Below, one piece after another: positions 47,748 through 60,630 of a DNA stretch of 64,000 nt. The position numbers were made by a program, and so were the translations under genes. Under the pieces are notes generated by a model. It was given only the letters and a program-made list of their open reading frames with translations. It was not told the DNA's origin and made no database searches. Position 1 is the first letter of the stretch. Every line of letters begins with the position of its first letter. This stretch comes from Talinum fruticosum (taxonomy: Eukaryota; Streptophyta; Magnoliopsida; Caryophyllales; Talinaceae). Location: contig JAITYX010000022.1 of NCBI GenBank assembly GCA_021018815.1, positions 1,426,001-1,490,000 of the forward strand, written 5' to 3'.

Positions 47748-50700
47748 ATGGTATGTTACCGCTGCATAAAATATGCTTTGATTTTTCTGAGCATGTAACA
47801 TGAATTTGTGGTCAGACAGAATCTTTAACTTTGATTGTTGTTTGTGTCTCTGCAGGTGAAGTTCACAGCTGATGAGCTCCGCAAGATTATGGACCTTAAA
47901 CACAATATCCGTAACATGTCTGTTATTGCCCATGTTGATCATGGTACTGCATCCTTTTCAAACATCTTATATATTATTTCCTTTTATTAATTATTAGATT
48001 AGATTAGATTTGTACACTAAGCAATTATGATGTGCTCAAATAAAATCTGGTCTTTCCATAGTTGTAATCTTTATCACAAGATTCTTGGATATTGGTGTTA
48101 TGGTTTTGATTTAAGCGTTTCTTAAAAAATAAAAAAATCTGGATGCACTTGCGTTAACTGGGTTTGGTTTACTGATTTAAGAAAGCTGAATCCATTATTA
48201 TTGGGATATGTTGTTCGAGGATGAGAAATAGTCTGAGGACGGAGATTGTAAATTTGCCTGTGTGCCTATCATTTGCCATAGAGCTCTATGCTGTTGTATG
48301 TCTTTTTAATGATCTCTAACTTCTGTTATGTTTAACAGGAAAGTCAACACTGACTGATTCATTGGTGGCTGCTGCCGGTATCATCGCCCAGGAAGTGGCT
48401 GGTGATGTGCGAATGACTGATACCCGTGCTGATGAAGCTGAGCGTGGTATTACGATCAAGTCCACCGGTATTTCTCTCTACTATGAGATGACTGATGAAG
48501 CTTTGAAGGCTTACAAGGGAGAACGTATGGGCAATGAGTACCTCATCAACCTTATTGATTCCCCTGGACACGTTGACTTCTCATCAGAGGTCACAGCTGC
48601 TCTGCGTATCACTGATGGAGCCCTTGTGGTGGTTGACTGTATTGAGGGAGTTTGTGTCCAGACAGAAACTGTCCTCCGTCAGGCTCTTGGTGAGAGGATT
48701 AGGCCTGTCCTGACTGTTAATAAGATGGACCGTTGCTTCCTTGAGCTTCAGGTTGACGGAGAGGAGGCTTACACAACATTCCAGAAGGTTATTGAGAATG
48801 CTAATGTCATTATGGCTACATACGAAGACCCCCTTCTGGGTGATGTTCAAGTCTATCCTGAGAAAGGAACTGTTGCTTTCTCAGCCGGTCTCCACGGTTG
48901 GGCATTTACTCTGTCGAACTTTGCTAAGATGTATGCCTCCAAATTTGGAGTTGATGAATCTAAGATGATGGAGCGTCTTTGGGGTGAGAACTTCTTTGAC
49001 CCAGCCACTAAGAAGTGGACCACCAAGAACACTGGTTCCGCAACTTGTAAGCGTGGGTTTGTCCAGTTCTGTTATGAACCCATCAAGCAGATCATTGCAA
49101 CTTGCATGAATGACCAAAAGGATAAGCTATGGCCTATGTTGACAAAACTGGGTGTCCAATTGAAGGCTGAAGAGAAGGACTTGATGGGTAAGGCATTGAT
49201 GAAGCGTGTCATGCAGACCTGGCTGCCAGCTGCTAATGCTTTGCTGGAAATGATGATTTATCACCTGCCCTCTCCAGCAACTGCACAGAAATACCGTGTT
49301 GAGAACTTGTACGAGGGACCTATGGATGATATTTATGCCACTGCCATCAGAAACTGTGATCCCGAGGGACCTTTGATGCTTTATGTTTCAAAAATGATTC
49401 CCGCATCTGACAAGGGTAGATTCTTTGCCTTCGGTCGTGTGTTCTCCGGAAAGGTCTCGACTGGTTTGAAGGTTAGAATCATGGGTCCTAACTACGTGCC
49501 TGGAGAGAAGAAGGATCTCTATGTGAAGAATGTCCAGAGAACTGTCATTTGGATGGGTAAGAAGCAAGAAACAGTGGAGGATGTGCCATGTGGAAACACT
49601 GTTGCTATGGTTGGTTTGGATCAGTACATCACCAAGAATGCAACCCTGACCAATGAGAAGGAAGTGGATGCACACCCAATCCGTGCCATGAAGTTCTCTG
49701 TCTCACCCGTCGTGCGTGTTGCTGTGCAGTGTAAGGTTGCTTCTGACCTTCCCAAGCTCGTTGAAGGTTTGAAGCGTCTTGCCAAGTCAGACCCTATGGT
49801 TGTGTGTACCATTGAGGAGTCTGGTGAGCACATCATTGCCGGTGCTGGAGAACTTCACCTGGAGATCTGTTTGAAGGATCTGCAGGAGGACTTCATGGGT
49901 GGGGCTGAGATCATCAAGTCCGACCCTGTTGTGTCCTTCCGTGAGACTGTCCTTGAGAGGTCATGCCGTACTGTGATGAGCAAGTCTCCCAACAAGCACA
50001 ACCGTTTGTACATGGAGGCGAGGCCTTTGGAGGAAGGGCTTGCTGAGGCCATTGATGATGGGCGTATTGGTCCAAGAGATGACCCCAAGAACAGATCCAA
50101 GATCTTGGCTGAGGAATTTGGCTGGGACAAGGATCTTGCTAAGAAGATCTGGTGTTTTGGGCCAGAAACTACCGGTCCTAACATGGTTGTGGATATGTGT
50201 AAGGGAGTCCAGTACTTGAATGAAATCAAGGATTCTGTTGTTGCTGGTTTCCAATGGGCATCAAAGGAAGGTGCTTTGGCTGAAGAGAACATGAGAGGCA
50301 TATGCTTTGAGGTCTGTGATGTGGTTCTTCACGCTGATGCCATCCATCGTGGAGGTGGACAGATTATTCCCACTGCCAGGAGGGTCTTCTATGCTTCACA
50401 GATTACTGCGAAGCCCCGGTTGTTGGAGCCTGTGTACCTTGTTGAAATCCAAGCTCCCGAGCAAGCCCTTGGTGGTATCTACAGTGTTCTGAACCAGAAG
50501 CGTGGGCACGTGTTTGAGGAAATGCAGAGGCCTGGGACTCCTCTCTACAACATCAAGGCATACCTGCCTGTCATTGAGTCCTTCGGTTTCTCAAGTACAT
50601 TGAGGGCCGCAACTTCTGGTCAAGCTTTCCCACAGTGTGTGTTCGATCACTGGGACATGTTGTCTTCGGATCCCTTGGAGCCTGGAAGCCAAGCTGCCAG

Positions 50701-50779
50701 TATAGTCACTGAGATCCGTAAGAGGAAGGGTTTGAAGGAGCAGATGACCCCATTGTCCGAGTACGAAGACAAGCTGTAA
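47748..50779 (+). CDS. eEF2: Elongation factor 2 (eEF2), intact copy C
   Basis: Exons 47748-47750 (ATG only), 47856-47943 and 48339-50779 join to 2532 nt and 843 aa, the standard length of plant eEF2. It is the GTPase that moves peptidyl-tRNA and mRNA through the 80S ribosome in the cytosol. Motifs in order: HVDHGKST (G1, about residues 26-33), the [15 protein letters not shown] switch region with the kinase-target threonine area (about 57-71), DSPGHVDF (G3, about 105), NKMD (G4, about 160), domains II-V, the diphthamide-site histidine in DAIHRGGGQ (near 700), and the C-terminal YEDKL. It is the only copy in the window with an unbroken frame and so the likely functional gene. Against A and B it differs at a few residues (for example Ala for Ser in QII-TCMND, Ile for Leu in YASQ-TAK, Leu for Met in SDP-EPG). 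Confidence 0.98.
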
Positions 50780-51438
50780 GCTCTTTGTGTTTTTCGAGTT
50801 ACAAAAATCATTTTGGTAGTTATGCCAGTAAGACAAATATTGGTATTTTGATTATGTATTGGTTACATTGTGACAGTACACTAGTTTGATGTCTTTTGGG
50901 ATAGTCTCCCAATTTTCAGAGTCACAATTTTGTTTTGCTGTAGTATTTTCTGGTCGAACATCTGATGTTATGTGGTTGGTTTTGTTGTCTGTTTTGACAC
51001 TGAGTTATATTTTTTATTTTTGTCATATGGTTGTGTTTTTGAGTATGATAATTGGTGTCAAATGTGTGCGATGTTGTTCTTCTCTTTATGATTTCTCTTC
51101 GTGGTGGTAGTCCAGGAAGTGTATTAATAGCGTATTTGTTTTTCCCTCGAATGTCAATTGTGTTGTTTTCCCCTTGTGTAACAGATCCACATTTGTTTTC
51201 GGCATGTTTAAACAGGTAATCGGTTTGTTTTTTTGAAAAACTTTTTTGTCATTGTTGTGCCAAGGTTATCGCTTACTATGTACTGGGTTTTAATGCCCAG
51301 TTGCTGTTGGTCGTTAGTTGCTGAAGAATTTGAGTTGGTATGTACACAATTGTGGTAGATCTAGGCATTGGGTTGGATATCGATTGGGTCGATCAGGTCA
51401 GCTTTGACTAGCAAACTACATCCTATGTTACGAAAGCG
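50780..51438 (+). other. 3' UTR of eEF2-C and following spacer
   Basis: T-rich sequence after the stop, not alignable by eye with the 3' UTRs of A and B. No further gene recognised up to the CCGG-rich repeat. Confidence 0.5.
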
Positions 51439-52275
51439 TACCGGACCGGCCAGTCGGACCGGGTACCGGTGGTTCTCTAGGCGGTTTTATAAGTTGGCTC
51501 GTTTGGAAATTTAACCCGGAAAAATCGGTCAGACCCGGTCAACCGGAAGAACCGTATGAACCGCGGTTAAACCGGAAATTAAAGCTGGTGAAAAAACCCT
51601 AACTTTCTTCGCGCTCACTGTTCTGTCGAGTCCCAGTCTGCGCCCTGCCCCGGCTCTCTTCTCCTCCTCACTTGCCTCGGTGGCGCCGGTGGTGGTCGCC
51701 GGCCGTTCGCCTCTTCATTTTATCTGGTTCGCTCTCGCTCACGCTCATCTCACCAGTCTTCCTCAATCCTCTCCTCCTCTCGACTCTCTTCTCTAGTTGC
51801 TCTCTGGCTCGGTGGCGACGTGCGGTGGTGCTCGGTTTTAAAGGAGAGACAGAGGGGGCTTCAGGAGAGAGAGAGGCGTGAGGCCTTAGAGGAGACAGAG
51901 AGGGGCTTGAGCGTTTAGAGGAGACAGAGAGGTTGTAGGCTAAATGGGCCGGGGGCTTTAGAGGAGAGAGAGAGAGAGAGGCGTGAGGGTTAGAGGTTGT
52001 AAAAAATTAGGGTTTTTCTTTTTCAATAGATAAAAAACTAAATATTATGGTTTTAATGGGCTTTTGGACAAGGCCCATGATTATTTTTTATAAATATGGA
52101 TTGAGCTAATTTTATTTTTTCGCTTAAATATATACCGGATTTTACCGATCTAATTTGGTTCAACCATCAATCGGGTCAACCGGTTTAATCCGAGCTAACC
52201 GGTGAGAGGTTTAGTCCGAGCTAACCGGTCGGACCAGTTAAATCAATGATCCACTTTGCCGACCGGGTCGGTTCT
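51439..52275. repeat. ACCGG-rich repeat element, class uncertain
   Basis: Both edges are dense in ACCGG/CCGGT words. The left edge has GTACCGGACCGGCCAGTCGG and the right edge has GAGCTAACCGGTCGGACC and GACCGGGTCGGTTC, giving partly inverse ends. The middle (51590-51990) is CT- then GA-rich and more GC-rich than the surroundings, resembling captured leader or exon DNA. A non-autonomous DNA transposon (MULE- or hAT-like) is plausible. I could not fix the termini or a target duplication. Confidence 0.5.
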
Positions 52276-52973
52276 CTCAATATAGATTAAATATAGACAT
52301 TGTAATAGGGATAAATCCTGTCATTTTTAGTAATGTTTGTCATATTTATGAAATTTTTTTGTGATTTCAAAATATAATTATCTATTCACAAATTCGTGTT
52401 TTTGAACTAACATACAAACAACTTGGTCTGATTGAAGTGGTTTATACTCATCATAACTTGAAACTCATTTTTTGGAGTGGGTCATCATTAGTTATATGTT
52501 AAGGCATATTACAACTCCAATATTGTTCAACCTATTTCTCTAGTATTACTAGGTTTATATTTCGTATTCCTCTATTCCTATTGAAAGCGAAGGTCTACTT
52601 TGAATTTGTTGGATGCCAATGATCCCAAGAAATAACACTCATGCTGTTGCTTGGTACGATATTCACAGTAAATAATCCACTCAAACATGTTCACAACTAT
52701 GATAACAAAATAAACTTTTCAATGAAAAAACTGATTGAAATACTTCTGATTAGTCATTGTTTCATAATATAATTTTTAACAATGACATAAACAAATTTTA
52801 TATAGATAAACAAATTTTATACAGTCTTTTTATCATTAGATGTTATAGTTGTATAAATTTGAAGAATTAATGAACATCAATTAACAATTTGATCCTATAC
52901 AATCAGAACAACATGAAAATTTGATAAAATTATTCCAAGAGCGAGAGACGCCACCGCCCATTAGAAGATGGTA
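52276..52973. other. AT-rich intergenic segment
   Basis: No gene or element recognised. A short tandem duplication (ACAAATTTTATA.AG) occurs near 52790-52825. Confidence 0.45.
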
Positions 52974-53345
52974 CTCCCCGTTTCAAAATATCTGTCGTTT
53001 TAAAAGGATAAGGAGAAATTAAGATGGATAAAAAAGGAAGTTAGTTACATAATAAAATATCTAATGTACTCTTCTTATCTCTAGGAAAATTACAACTTTT
53101 TTTCCTCTCTCCCTTAATTTTCTCTATCTTATCATTATATACTCTCTCTCTTAGTAAAATAATTAAAAAAAGTATATTAGGATATTATATACTTGAAAAG
53201 GATAAAATTTTAAAAATAAAAAAATAATTAAGAAGGATAAAATTGAAAATTAATAATTAATATACTACTATTATTAGTGTAAAGTGACAAGTATTATGAA
53301 ATGAAAAAGTTAGTTAAAATGACATGTATTATAAAACGGAGGGAG
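52974..53345. mobile_element. Stowaway-like MITE
   Basis: The 372-bp element starts CTCCCCGTTTCAAAATA and ends TATTATAAAACGGAGGGAG, with a TA dinucleotide on both sides (52972-52973 and 53346-53347). The CTCCCTCCGTTT terminal repeat and TA target site are diagnostic of Stowaway (Tc1/mariner-derived) MITEs. The inside is AT-rich and non-coding. Confidence 0.88.
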
Positions 53346-53347
53346 TA

Positions 53348-54069
53348 TAGACAAAATTCTTATAAAGGAAAACAAAATATTTATTATTAGATTTACTAAA
53401 AATAATATAAATAAAGGAAAGATTAAGGTTTACTATTAACAAAAGATTAATGATTGCCCCCTTAAGGAACACTGAAAAAAGATGTAGGGTTTTCTAGAGA
53501 GAGGAGACGAGGATGCTAGGTTGTTCTCGGAAGAGAGATAATTATGATAACTTTGTGCAAATTTGTTACTTCATTTATCATATGTAAGTTATTTTTTTCA
53601 TTCACTTTTCTCAACATTATTATTTGTATGTGACAAATATATTACATGGCATCAAATTCTCGAATGTCGAGTTATTTATTTTGTTTACATGAATACGGAG
53701 TGATAGACATTTAGACTCCTCAATTTGATAGTGCAGAAGCTTATAATAATACATACATAATACATCTCTTTCACATTGTCCAACACAACTCTCACTTTTA
53801 TTAATAAAAATTTTACCCTCTTTTTATAAATTATACTATCATTCCAGGTTTTTAGACACGAGTTATCATATACTTTCTTCTTATACTATTTGTCGCAGAT
53901 AGAAATAAATATTTTATTTATATTTCAGAAAAATAAGAGAGACAATTAATATGCAATTGTACAAGTATAATTTTCTGTTTTAATACAAAAAAAAAAAAAG
54001 ATAAAGGAAAACAAGGGGAAAATCTGTCTGAGCAGGCCATGATTCATTTCTCAATAGTTAAATAAATCT
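53348..54069. other. AT-rich upstream region of REV7
   Basis: No gene found. An A-run lies at about 53988-54000, shortly before the presumed transcription start of REV7. Confidence 0.45.
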
Positions 54070-55838
54070 GAGTCCCGCCATTTCAAGTCAGCCAGAGCGA
54101 CTTTCGGGAAAACTCCTCAAAATCTCAGGAACCGCTTTTCTCTTCTCACTGCCTACAAAATTCATCGAATTGCAGGTATTGTTTTATCGCATTGCTTCAA
54201 TTTGGTTTTCTGGTTTCTCTCTCTTCGAATTAGATGTTGCCTCTTCATGTCTTCGACGATAAACAATCTCATTCTTCGTTTTCTTCTTAGTTCTGTAATC
54301 CTGTAATTTTGTCGAATCGTTGATTACCGCACCCTGTGTTTTCGTATCAAATTTCATATATGACCATATTATTCAATTGGAGTAGGGCTGAGACACAGAT
54401 ACAATGTTAAGTATGAAGAAGTGGGGGCCGGGAAGTCTAGATACCAGTTGTTTTACCTTTGCAAGTAGAGAGTTTGTATTTGAAACCTTCAAGTAAGTCT
54501 CCCAAAAGAATATTTTAATAGTTATAGGTACGTACGATCCGAGCTTAATGAGGTGTTTCACAAATTCACTGTTTAAACCTAGAATCGTCTGTGGTGATAA
54601 ATCAGTTTTTGTGTTTGCTTGGGAGAGGGGTTATTCATGTGGTGACTTTTTATAGTGCCACTACTTGAACTGTACAATGTTTCTTAATTTCCTATTCTTA
54701 CTGGGATGTGGGATTTGCTTCATCTGAAAAAACTTGCATAGGTTTATTCTTAGCTAATGGAAGGCTGATGCTTTGATTATGCCCTGTGGACTGAGAATAA
54801 ATTAGTTTGCTAATCAGTGTTATTTTTAATCTATTTGGAGGGTTGCTACTTGTTAGTCATAGCTAAGGTGGTCTTATTGTCAAAATCTTTTAATACTAGT
54901 TGTTCCTTATTTTTGAACTCATGCTTGATGGCTTGAAGTCTTGTACTGTTTGGGCACAAGCGAGTCAATGTCTAACACAATCTTTAAGTCTGCTAGTGTT
55001 AAGTTTCCTGTCGTGTCGCGACTGTTTCTATGTAATTCATAAATGAGTATTCTGCTTCACATTGTTGGGAGAACACTACACTGATCCATCCAAATGGCGT
55101 GGAATCCAATATTTTACAAGAACGAGTGCTGGCTTAAATTGTTTGCAACAGTTTGAGCAAAAGCTGAGCTCTATGAGAATTGTGTGCTTGATGCCTGAGC
55201 CCAGCTTATTTTCCGTTTAACCTATTTGTTTTGTCTATTCTTTTCTAAGTGGCAGAGCTGGAATGAGTTTTCATCATCTAGTTAAAATACTAATGTACAT
55301 ATAACATAATATTTTTGTTCTTCCCTGGAGGCAATTCAGGAGTATTTTTTATTTTGCCTTCATGGAAACTGTTGCTGGATCTTGAACTCTTATAAGGTCA
55401 CATTAACTGCAAAAATCTGATTCATCTATCCTATTCAGCTTCTTTTTTCGGTGAGCTAAGATCATTTTGCAAGGCTAAGGCTAAGATCTTTCTACTAGGG
55501 TAAGATTGTTTACATCTAGATTTCCCTACACCCCATTGAAAACGGGACCCTCTCTGGGAATAGTTGTTTTTGTTACATTAGCCGGTTCCTATTGTTGCTT
55601 TACTTGAAGCCTTGAAGGAAGTAGCAGCCCTGTTCCTCTGCTTTTCTAGGTCAAGAGTTTTACTATTATTATTGTCAATGTAGGAGATGATCTGGACAAG
55701 CTTTCTGGAAGAGGTCAAATTGAGCATTGACATTCAATCTGGTTCTCTATCTTTTTGAAGCTTCTTTGAACTGGGGAATAAACTGCTTTGTCTCCCTAGT
55801 GTACTAGCTGTGCAAACTGTATCAAAGCAGTTCAGAGT
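54070..55838 (+). promoter_or_regulatory. 5' leader and leader intron of REV7
   Basis: A leader exon seems to end at ATCGAATTGCAG (54175) followed by a GTATTG donor. The intron would run to an acceptor such as CAATGTAG near 55683, and the leader resumes up to the ATG at 55839. Supported only by splice-like signals and the composition change to T-rich intron; exact borders uncertain. Confidence 0.5.
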
Positions 55839-57073
55839 ATGGACCGCAAAGATGATCAATCTCCACAAGGTTTGCATTTTAAATTCTCTTACATTTCTTG
55901 TTGAAGATCTGATATTTATTCAAATCCCTCAAATTGGCAGGCCAAATAACCCGCATCCTGATAGATTTCCTTGAAGTAGCCATTACTTCCATTGTTTTCC
56001 ACAAAGGCATTTACCCATCGGGTATGCTCTTACTTATGCTTATTGTTTAGTTTAAGGAAAAAGTGATAATCAACAAACTTGTTGTGGGCCTCTGCTGGCT
56101 ATTCATTTTGCAGGTGAAACATGCTTTCCATATTATGTTCATTTCTTCTATGCTTCTGTGGTACTGTTCATAATTCATGTGTGATGATAATTTTGATTAT
56201 CTATCTTGGATTCTTCAAATTGCCTCCATGTTTCCTTGATGCCTTGAGTTGTTCCCTCTAGGTGCATTTGAAAGGAGACGATATATGAATTTGGTGGTTC
56301 ATAAGGCAAACCATCGTGAACTCCATGACTATATACATTCTGCTGTTAATGGACTCTTTTCTTTCGTAGAAAAGGTCTGTTTCTAATCATTGACCTTTCT
56401 GATGTAGGAATAACACTACTTCAAAGTAACTAAACTTTTCTTGCATTATTTTTTTTGGGGGGGTGGTGTGTTAACAAATATAGGGACTAGTTGATCAGGT
56501 GGCGCTGATATTCTTTGACAGCGATGGCACTCCTATGGAAAGGTATACCTTCAAGCTTGCAGTGAACCAGGCTTATGGATCAAAGGTCGAAGAAACTGAG
56601 CTTATATTCTCTCTTAGAGCATTTTTTGTCAAGCTTTCTGTGTCAAAGGCTGTTACCAGAGTTCTACCAAAAGGTATATTACCTGACCTCCTTGATGTTG
56701 ATAGAACTACAAATATATGTCAGAATATGGCTTGACTTTATTTCAGAAATACTTAGTTTCTTGTTGAGTGGGTATTTTAGCTTGCTATAACTTATATGTT
56801 CCGCAGGCTAGTAATTGGGACTTCTAGATTCTAGTGTGTTTTTGTACAGATTGCAGGTGGGAAGTAACTGCTTATTTCCGGGCTCTTCCTCAGGCCAGTA
56901 CACACAAAGATGCTGAGTTTTGGATTCCTACAGATACCAAGCAATGGCAGCAACCGCCACTAATAACTCCTATAAAGTCAATGAATAGCGAACCTCTTGG
57001 TTTGCAGTTATATTTGGAGCATCCTAGTTTGTCTGAGCCAAAAGTTCAATCAGAAACTGTTGATGTTTCATGA
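55839..57073 (+). CDS. REV7: REV7 / MAD2B, DNA polymerase zeta HORMA subunit
   Basis: Five coding exons, 55839-55869, 55941-56021, 56262-56374, 56484-56673 and 56850-57073, join in frame to 212 aa, the normal size of plant REV7. The protein starts MDRKDDQSPQ and has the HORMA core: LIDFLEVAITSIVFHKGIYP (about 15-34), then ERRRYMNLVVHKANHRELHDY and CRWEVTAYFRALPQ. It ends with the conserved DTKQWQQPPLITPIKSMNSE, part of the safety-belt region. In the family, REV7 closes around a peptide of REV3 and also binds REV1, forming polymerase zeta for translesion synthesis in the nucleus; in animals it also acts in shieldin. All splice sites are GT..AG. I see no lesion, so it should be functional. Confidence 0.95.
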
Positions 57074-59916
57074 GGTGCCTCTCTTTTCTATATCAACCCC
57101 TCCAAAAAAAAAGAAAAATTCTAATCTGCCTAAGATGCAGAAATTTGGTGTACCTAAATGTGAAAACTGTTGTCAAATCCGTTATATTTCTCGACTATAC
57201 AAAAGTTTAAGACATCTTCAGAGATTTCTCAACAATCTCTGGTTACAATTTCTTGTCTGATCTGCTTAGGGGAAGGGTGCTCTTTTTTTCTTTTTTTCTT
57301 TTTGTTCATCATGTTTTAAATAAACAAAGGCTTTGAGCAAGAGAAATATGGGCATGTGCTTCTGCTTTCGTTTCTTTGGTAATTGTGGTAGTTGCTTATT
57401 GTGCCATTCAAGGTATAGCACTTTGTTAAATGAGGTGGAAGGACGATCTGTGTATGTCATTCAAATCCTGTCAACTTGCAAATTTCCTGTTTTCATCTTA
57501 ATGTTTCTAGATATACTCAGATCCTAGACCTTAGATTTTACACATTTAACCCTCCCAAACATGTAAATGTTTATTTTATCCCAAACCTATCAATTTTTTT
57601 ATTTTTTGCTTAGGCTAACTTTTCACTCGCTTCATAGGCGGAGGTTTGTGCATTTGGTTGCTATTGTTGAGGTACATTGTTCATCTACTTGTTTTGCCTT
57701 GAGTAACCTGTCTATAATGTTGCTTGTGTCTGAGTGCTCCCACCAAACTGAGTTCCTTTTGCTTAAGTTACCTTGTCTTCAGTCAGATGTTTAAGATAGC
57801 AGGATGGTGCTTTGTTGTTGGTCCAATGATCCTGACATCCTGTCTAATGAAGTGGTTGATAGTTCCATGATTTTCACTGGTTGGCTTTTCTGCTATTTGG
57901 GCTTTATTTGGTACTTTACCTTTTTCTTCTGGAATTTGTTGTGATTCTGTAGCCTTCTCACAAATTGGTGGCCCATCACTTGTTTGAACTTTCATTCTCT
58001 CACCTTGCGTACTCAGGATCTGTTTTGTTATGATGTGTAAAATATGCTCTCACCTCTTGTTCTTTTGTGGTTGATCTGTATTTCAAGCTTCCATTCTTTT
58101 CTGGACTTATCTTTATTTGTAAATTCTAGCTTTCTGCATCATTTCGATTTTCTATATTTTGCTTTGGCTGATCTATGTTACTTGGAGTTGTCTCCAGTAG
58201 AATTTTGGTGCAAAATATTGTGTCAAGTATTTATACTAATTTCATCTATTGATCTTGTCATGGGATGAGATGTTACATAGACCCCCTATTTGTGAACATT
58301 GATTGTATTGAGTTTAGCTGATTATAGATGCTGAACTCTTGACAGGCTTCCTCAAAATAGATGCACCCGGTTGGATCAGATCCTTGCGTAGAACATGGGA
58401 GAATGTAATCTCTGACCCCATCATCATCCCCTCTCTGCAGGGAGAAGTCTGCATTGCATGCATCTAACACTTTCTACCATTTGTAGTGGGGTTTATTGTA
58501 GAAAGTTCAGCAGTGTTGCATGATCAAGCCATGTAGTTCAGATGTCAGTGGTGTAGTCTCTATTTCCACTTGTCCCTGTGATAGGATGTTGTAACTAAAG
58601 TTTGGAGAATTTTGCTGCCCTTGAGGGATGTTTCCATCAATTTCATAATATCATGTTGGTTACTGTTACTATTTTTCATTGGATTGGGATGTACTTGGTT
58701 GTGTCAAAGCACAAAAATATCACCTTTTGTTGAAAATGTATCTATCAAAGTATGCCTTTTGTTTTTAAGAAATCTTTCTGATTGATACAGAGTGGTGATG
58801 GATAGGTATGGTCAGATGCCTGTTGGTTTGGACACGTACAAGCTGGTATGGACAACTATAGCTGGAACCTTTCCAACCATTGAAACAAATAAACAATGCA
58901 TACTTGCTTGTTGCCTGACAGGCTGGCATGCTACGAGATTGATAAATACTTGTTTTCATGTGTATGGCATGTGTTCATGGGAATATGGTATAGGCGTATA
59001 GCCAAGAATTCAGGTTAGCAACTATGCAAAGGTTCTGCAGTGGTCCAATAGAGGTATTGGAGTCAAACCCAGCCTAAGTTAGTGAGGCTCCTAGTTCGTC
59101 TTGTCAGCTAGCATTCAGACTCTTCCTCCTCCTGGTGAAGGCTAAAGCCTGAGCTAGGCTCATCTAAGGCTTGAGATTAAGCACAGGTGTTCCAAGGCTC
59201 AAGCTTGACCTTGATTCTTTTGAGGTTTGTATATAAGCTCGCCTTTTAGGATTTGACCTCCCCTCTTGTCGCTCAAATGTATCATGAGCCTTGAGGTGAA
59301 GTCTCAGACACATGAACAAAGGATCAGCGAATGTAGTTAAGTGGTGCATAATTGTTGACAAGTGGGTAAGTTGTTAGCATTATTGGCCAATGCAGAGCAG
59401 GGTAGGAGAGCAATCTTGCACAGCTGTCTAGCAAGCAGCAAGCTGGTGACTGAAGAGGACATTATTTTGTCTCTGCCTTTGTGTGATTATGTGGGGAGAT
59501 GAAAAGCCTGAAGTCTAAAGAGAAGATGGACAAAGCAGATAAATTGTCGAAATTCGGGTTAGGATATGAATTTTGTGCTATGATTGTTGATGGTAATTTT
59601 CAGTCAATAACTTTTCCTTGCATACGAAGTTAGTAGTCAAACGCCAATATTTATTTCCTAAGAAATCTCATGGAGGCTTGCTAAGCTCGTTTGCTTTGCT
59701 TGTTAGCTTGGTTATTTTTATGCTGGATGACCTCACGAACCCAAAAGTCAAGTAAATTCAGGGCGAGCTTGGCCTGGGCTTGCTACGAGCCAAGCAAGCT
59801 GGTGAGTGAGGCCCCGTAGCCCTGGGTGGACCTGATCACCTTATCTTGTTTGCCTGCGTTGTCATCCATGGCCTTGGAGCTCAAGTTTCTTATATGCTCG
59901 CAATCTCTATATTGTT
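57074..59916. other. REV7 3' UTR and unassigned sequence
   Basis: The first 200-300 bp should be REV7 3' UTR. Beyond it, no protein family is recognisable. Two modest - strand frames (57783-57995 and 58273-58470) have no motif. Repeats with AAGCTTGA/GCTCG wording at 59160-59230 and 59680-59800 resemble those at 24.4-24.6 kb. Confidence 0.45.
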
Positions 59917-60630
59917 GATGTTTGTAATCTAGCAGTGGTGTCCCTTGTCATCGCCTGCGATTAGCATCTGACTCATTGCTTACTTCTTTTCAACTGGTTT
60001 ATAACATTCTTTTAAAGCCTCCTTTCAGAGAATTTTGGTCAGACCTTTGTAGACAGTCTCTCATTTTTAAGGGTAAGGTTGGGGTCAGACTACATACAGC
60101 TTGACTTTTCCAGGCCAGCAGCCATCTCCAGTTGGACGTATAATAGGCTTGTAAATTGCTGTCATTGTAATATCTTGAAAGAATCACTATCAAAAGCTGC
60201 CAAGTGGTTGACATGGAAACGTCATGAGCAAGTAACAAGTTCTGAACTGAACATGGATGTGAATGTCTTGTAAATTGCTGATGTTTGTAATCTAGCAGTG
60301 GTGTCCCTTGTCATCGCCTGCGATTAGCGTCTGACTCATTGCTTACTTCTTTTCAACTGGTTTTTAACATTCTTTTAAAGTCTCCTTTCAGAGAATTTTG
60401 GTCAGACCTTTGTAGACAGTCTCTCATTTTTAAGGGTAAGATTGGGGTCAGACTACATACAGCTTGACTTTTCCAGGCCAGCAGCCAGCTCCAGTTGGAG
60501 TACATATAATAGGCTTGTAAATTGCTGTCATTGTAATATCTTGAAAGAATCACTATCAAAAGCTGCTAAGTGGTTGACATGGAAACATCATGATTAAGTA
60601 ACAATTTCTGAACTGAACATGGATGTGTAC
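59917..60630. repeat. Tandem duplication, period about 363 bp
   Basis: GATGTTTGTAATCTAGCAG at 59917 recurs at 60280. The two units stay alignable base by base to the end of the second (CTGAACTGAACATGGATGTG near 60245 and 60610), with scattered substitutions and small indels. Two copies only, non-coding. Confidence 0.88.

Noticed and set aside
51672..51881. 69-codon frame in the ACCGG-rich repeat
   Set aside because: Low-complexity CT/GA sequence, no recognisable domain.
57783..58470. Two - strand frames downstream of REV7
   Set aside because: No motif or splice support. They could be a decayed retroelement, but nothing diagnostic is visible.
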